Positions 39,660 to 41,238 of a stretch of 41,238 bases of DNA are shown here, piece by piece; position 1 is the stretch's first letter, and every line of letters begins with the position of its first letter. This stretch comes from Sulfurimonas sp. (GTDB lineage: Bacteria > Campylobacterota > Campylobacteria > Campylobacterales > Sulfurimonadaceae), in NCBI GenBank assembly GCA_026988235.1, contig JALSLQ010000070.1:1-41238 (forward strand), given 5' to 3'. Made by a program: the position numbers and the translations under genes. The notes below the pieces were generated by a model, which searched no databases, was not told where the DNA came from, and worked only from the letters and a program-made list of their open reading frames with translations.

Positions 39660-41238
39660 ATGAAAATAAAGTCACTTTATATAGCAGCACAAGAAAAAAA
39701 TGCAGGAACACTTTTTGTCTCTATGGGGATGATGGAAATACTCAAGCGAAAACTCCATCGGGTCGCTTTTTTTCGTCCGATTATTTTCGACAAAAGTGTG
39801 CGAGACGGTGATATAGACTTTATATTGCAGCGTTATAACTTAGATATGCGTTATGAAGAGTGTTACGGTTTTGATGTGCAAGAAGTCGAAGAGATGATTT
39901 CTAAAAAAGAGGATACTGCCCTTATATCTCAGCTTTTACAGAAGTATAAAAAGTTAGAACGAGACTATGATTTTGTACTATGTGAAGGGATTCGTCACTC
40001 TTTTTTAACTTCGACAATTAGTTATGATTTAAACATAAAAATTGCTCAAAATTTCGCGGCACCGATTATTAACATTATAAAAGCAGATACAGAGAGTGCA
40101 AAAGAGATTTATGAAAATGTTTTGATTAACAATGAGTATCTTTTATCTGAAGGTTGTACCCATTTTGCGACTTTTATCAATAGAATTGATGCCAAAAAAG
40201 AGCAACAACTACAAAAAATGTTTGAAAAAGTCTCTTATACTGTTTACCTTTTAAAAGAGGTTGGGGAGTTAAATCTGCCTACGATTGAAGATGTGATGGA
40301 TGCACTTGGCGCAAAAAAAGTGATGCTTGAAGCGTATGACCATACAAGGGTGATAAAAAATGTCAAAGTTGCCGCCTTGACACTCGATAATTTTTTAGAA
40401 CAAATCGAAGAAGAGGACTTAGTAATCGTTCCTGCAGACCGATCTGACATCATTTTAGGACTTTTTGGAGCCTTGCACTCTTCGAGCTATCCAAATATTA
40501 GTGCGATTATTTTTCCTTTTAGTATGAAGCTTAACCTAAATATACAAAAACTCATAGCAGGATTGAATAGTTTTAAAGTACCTATACTTTCAGTCGATAC
40601 CGATACCTATGAAACTGCAAAAAATGTAATGAAAGTCCACTCAAGACTGCGTGTGAATTCTGAGCGAAAAATTGCATTAGCTTTGGGACTTTTTAACAGT
40701 AGTGTCAATATAAAAAAAATCGAGGATAAAATAGCAACTGCCTACAGCGATATGATGACACCGCAGATGTTTGAGTACAAGCTGTTTTACATGGCATCGC
40801 AAAACAAAAAAAAGATTGTTCTGCCCGAATCAAGTGATGAACGAATTTTAAGAGCGGCAGAAATAATTTTAAGAAGAGAAGTAGCAGAGATTGTCTTTAT
40901 AGGGGACGAAGAAGAACTTAAAGGGCGGTACAAGCGTTTAGGACTTGATTTGTCCGGGGCAAGTATAGTCAATCATTTAACATCCCCTCTGCAAGAGGAA
41001 TTTATAGAGACTTTTTATGAACTTAGAAAGCATAAAGGCATAACAAAAGAGGCGGCAAAAGATGCCTTGCTCCATGCTAATTACTTTGCGACAATGATGG
41101 TCTATTTGGGGTATGCCGACGGTATGGTAAGCGGTGCTATTCATGCGACGGCAGATACCATTCGTCCGGCTTTGCAGATTATAAAAACAAAACCTGAATT
41201 TTCTGTTGTTTCAAGTGTCTTTTTTATGTGTCTAAAAA
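39660..41238 (+). CDS. pta: Phosphate acetyltransferase, 3' end outside window
   Basis: The 526 codons present start at ATG 39660 (AAAAAGG upstream) with no stop before the window end; the family is about 700 residues. The order matches long-form Pta: an N-terminal BioD-like domain (KSLYIAAQEKNAGTLFVSMG, VAFFRPII, YDFVLCEGIRHSFL), a DRTGG-like middle domain (about 215-325, NVKVAALTLDNFLEQIEEED), and the start of the catalytic PTA domain (about 375 on, KKIVLPESSDERILRAAEII; YADGMVSGAIHATADTIRPA). It interconverts acetyl-CoA and acetyl phosphate. The latter can also phosphorylate response regulators, a possible link to the many receivers here. An ackA gene would be expected nearby but is out of view. 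Confidence 0.93.
   Translation, partial: MKIKSLYIAAQEKNAGTLFVSMGMMEILKRKLHRVAFFRPIIFDKSVRDGDIDFILQRYNLDMRYEECYGFDVQEVEEMISKKEDTALISQLLQKYKKLERDYDFVLCEGIRHSFLTSTISYDLNIKIAQNFAAPIINIIKADTESAKEIYENVLINNEYLLSEGCTHFATFINRIDAKKEQQLQKMFEKVSYTVYLLKEVGELNLPTIEDVMDALGAKKVMLEAYDHTRVIKNVKVAALTLDNFLEQIEEEDLVIVPADRSDIILGLFGALHSSSYPNISAIIFPFSMKLNLNIQKLIAGLNSFKVPILSVDTDTYETAKNVMKVHSRLRVNSERKIALALGLFNSSVNIKKIEDKIATAYSDMMTPQMFEYKLFYMASQNKKKIVLPESSDERILRAAEIILRREVAEIVFIGDEEELKGRYKRLGLDLSGASIVNHLTSPLQEEFIETFYELRKHKGITKEAAKDALLHANYFATMMVYLGYADGMVSGAIHATADTIRPALQIIKTKPEFSVVSSVFFMCLK

Noticed and set aside
1..41238. tRNA or rRNA genes
   Set aside because: Reading both strands by eye, I found no cloverleaf with T-loop GGTTCAA-type signature, nor any rRNA-like stretch. 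GGTTCC in the repeats is part of the element, not a tRNA arm.

Overview
The window looks like chromosomal DNA of a free-living campylobacterote (epsilonproteobacterium), most like the Sulfurimonas/Sulfurovum/Sulfuricurvum group. The reasons are low G+C, dense overlapping operons, a CheB without a receiver domain, a CheA with a C-terminal receiver next to cheV and cheW, a CetAB-like PAS/chemoreceptor pair, an Mla-type transporter whose permease carries an N-terminal STAS domain, and several GGDEF/EAL proteins with different sensors. This is judged from protein sequence read by eye; no database search was run.

Region 1-5.7 kb is accessory and decayed. It holds the 5' part of a large secreted LamG/DUF6701-like protein, a Uma2-family protein, a small coiled-coil gene followed by a membrane-protein gene broken by a 7-bp tandem duplication, a secreted beta-helix protein whose tail reads into that broken gene, an XRE-type regulator with an internal deletion, and a 45-residue exported remnant. 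Region 5.8-10.5 kb has a di-heme cytochrome c peroxidase translationally coupled to a PAS-GGDEF-EAL protein, a small membrane protein, a RelE/ParE-type toxin-antitoxin pair and an overlapping small gene.

Region 10.6-23 kb is mostly signal transduction: a chemoreceptor, cheB, cheR, a PAS protein, a chemoreceptor with two tandem NIT domains, then greA, argC, a metallophosphoesterase, cheV, cheA and cheW. At 23-26.7 kb there is an Mla-like phospholipid transport operon (STAS-permease, ATPase, MCE protein, lipoprotein). At 26.7-32.8 kb there are an M24 aminopeptidase, a hypothetical gene, a GGDEF protein, a SUI1/YciH-like factor, a DUF5718-like protein and a YbiT-like ABC-F ATPase. At 32.9-38.2 kb an overlapping three-gene minus-strand operon encodes an exported protein built from about 16 'TPSDVY' repeats, a membrane histidine kinase and a REC-PAS-PAS-GGDEF response regulator. 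The window ends with a truncated GNAT gene, a SEC-C protein and the 5' part of pta.

Two repeat families overlie the genes. One is a structured element of about 71 bp (two hairpins inside a GGAACC...GGTTCC outer pair) scattered between genes, sometimes in tandem and sometimes with 18-bp terminal inverted repeats; one copy sits in frame inside a lipoprotein signal peptide. The other is the palindrome TTACATGTAA, found 13 times, mostly inside genes. The best candidates for an undescribed system are the TPSDVY/kinase/GGDEF operon and these two repeat families. I saw no tRNA, rRNA or CRISPR array.
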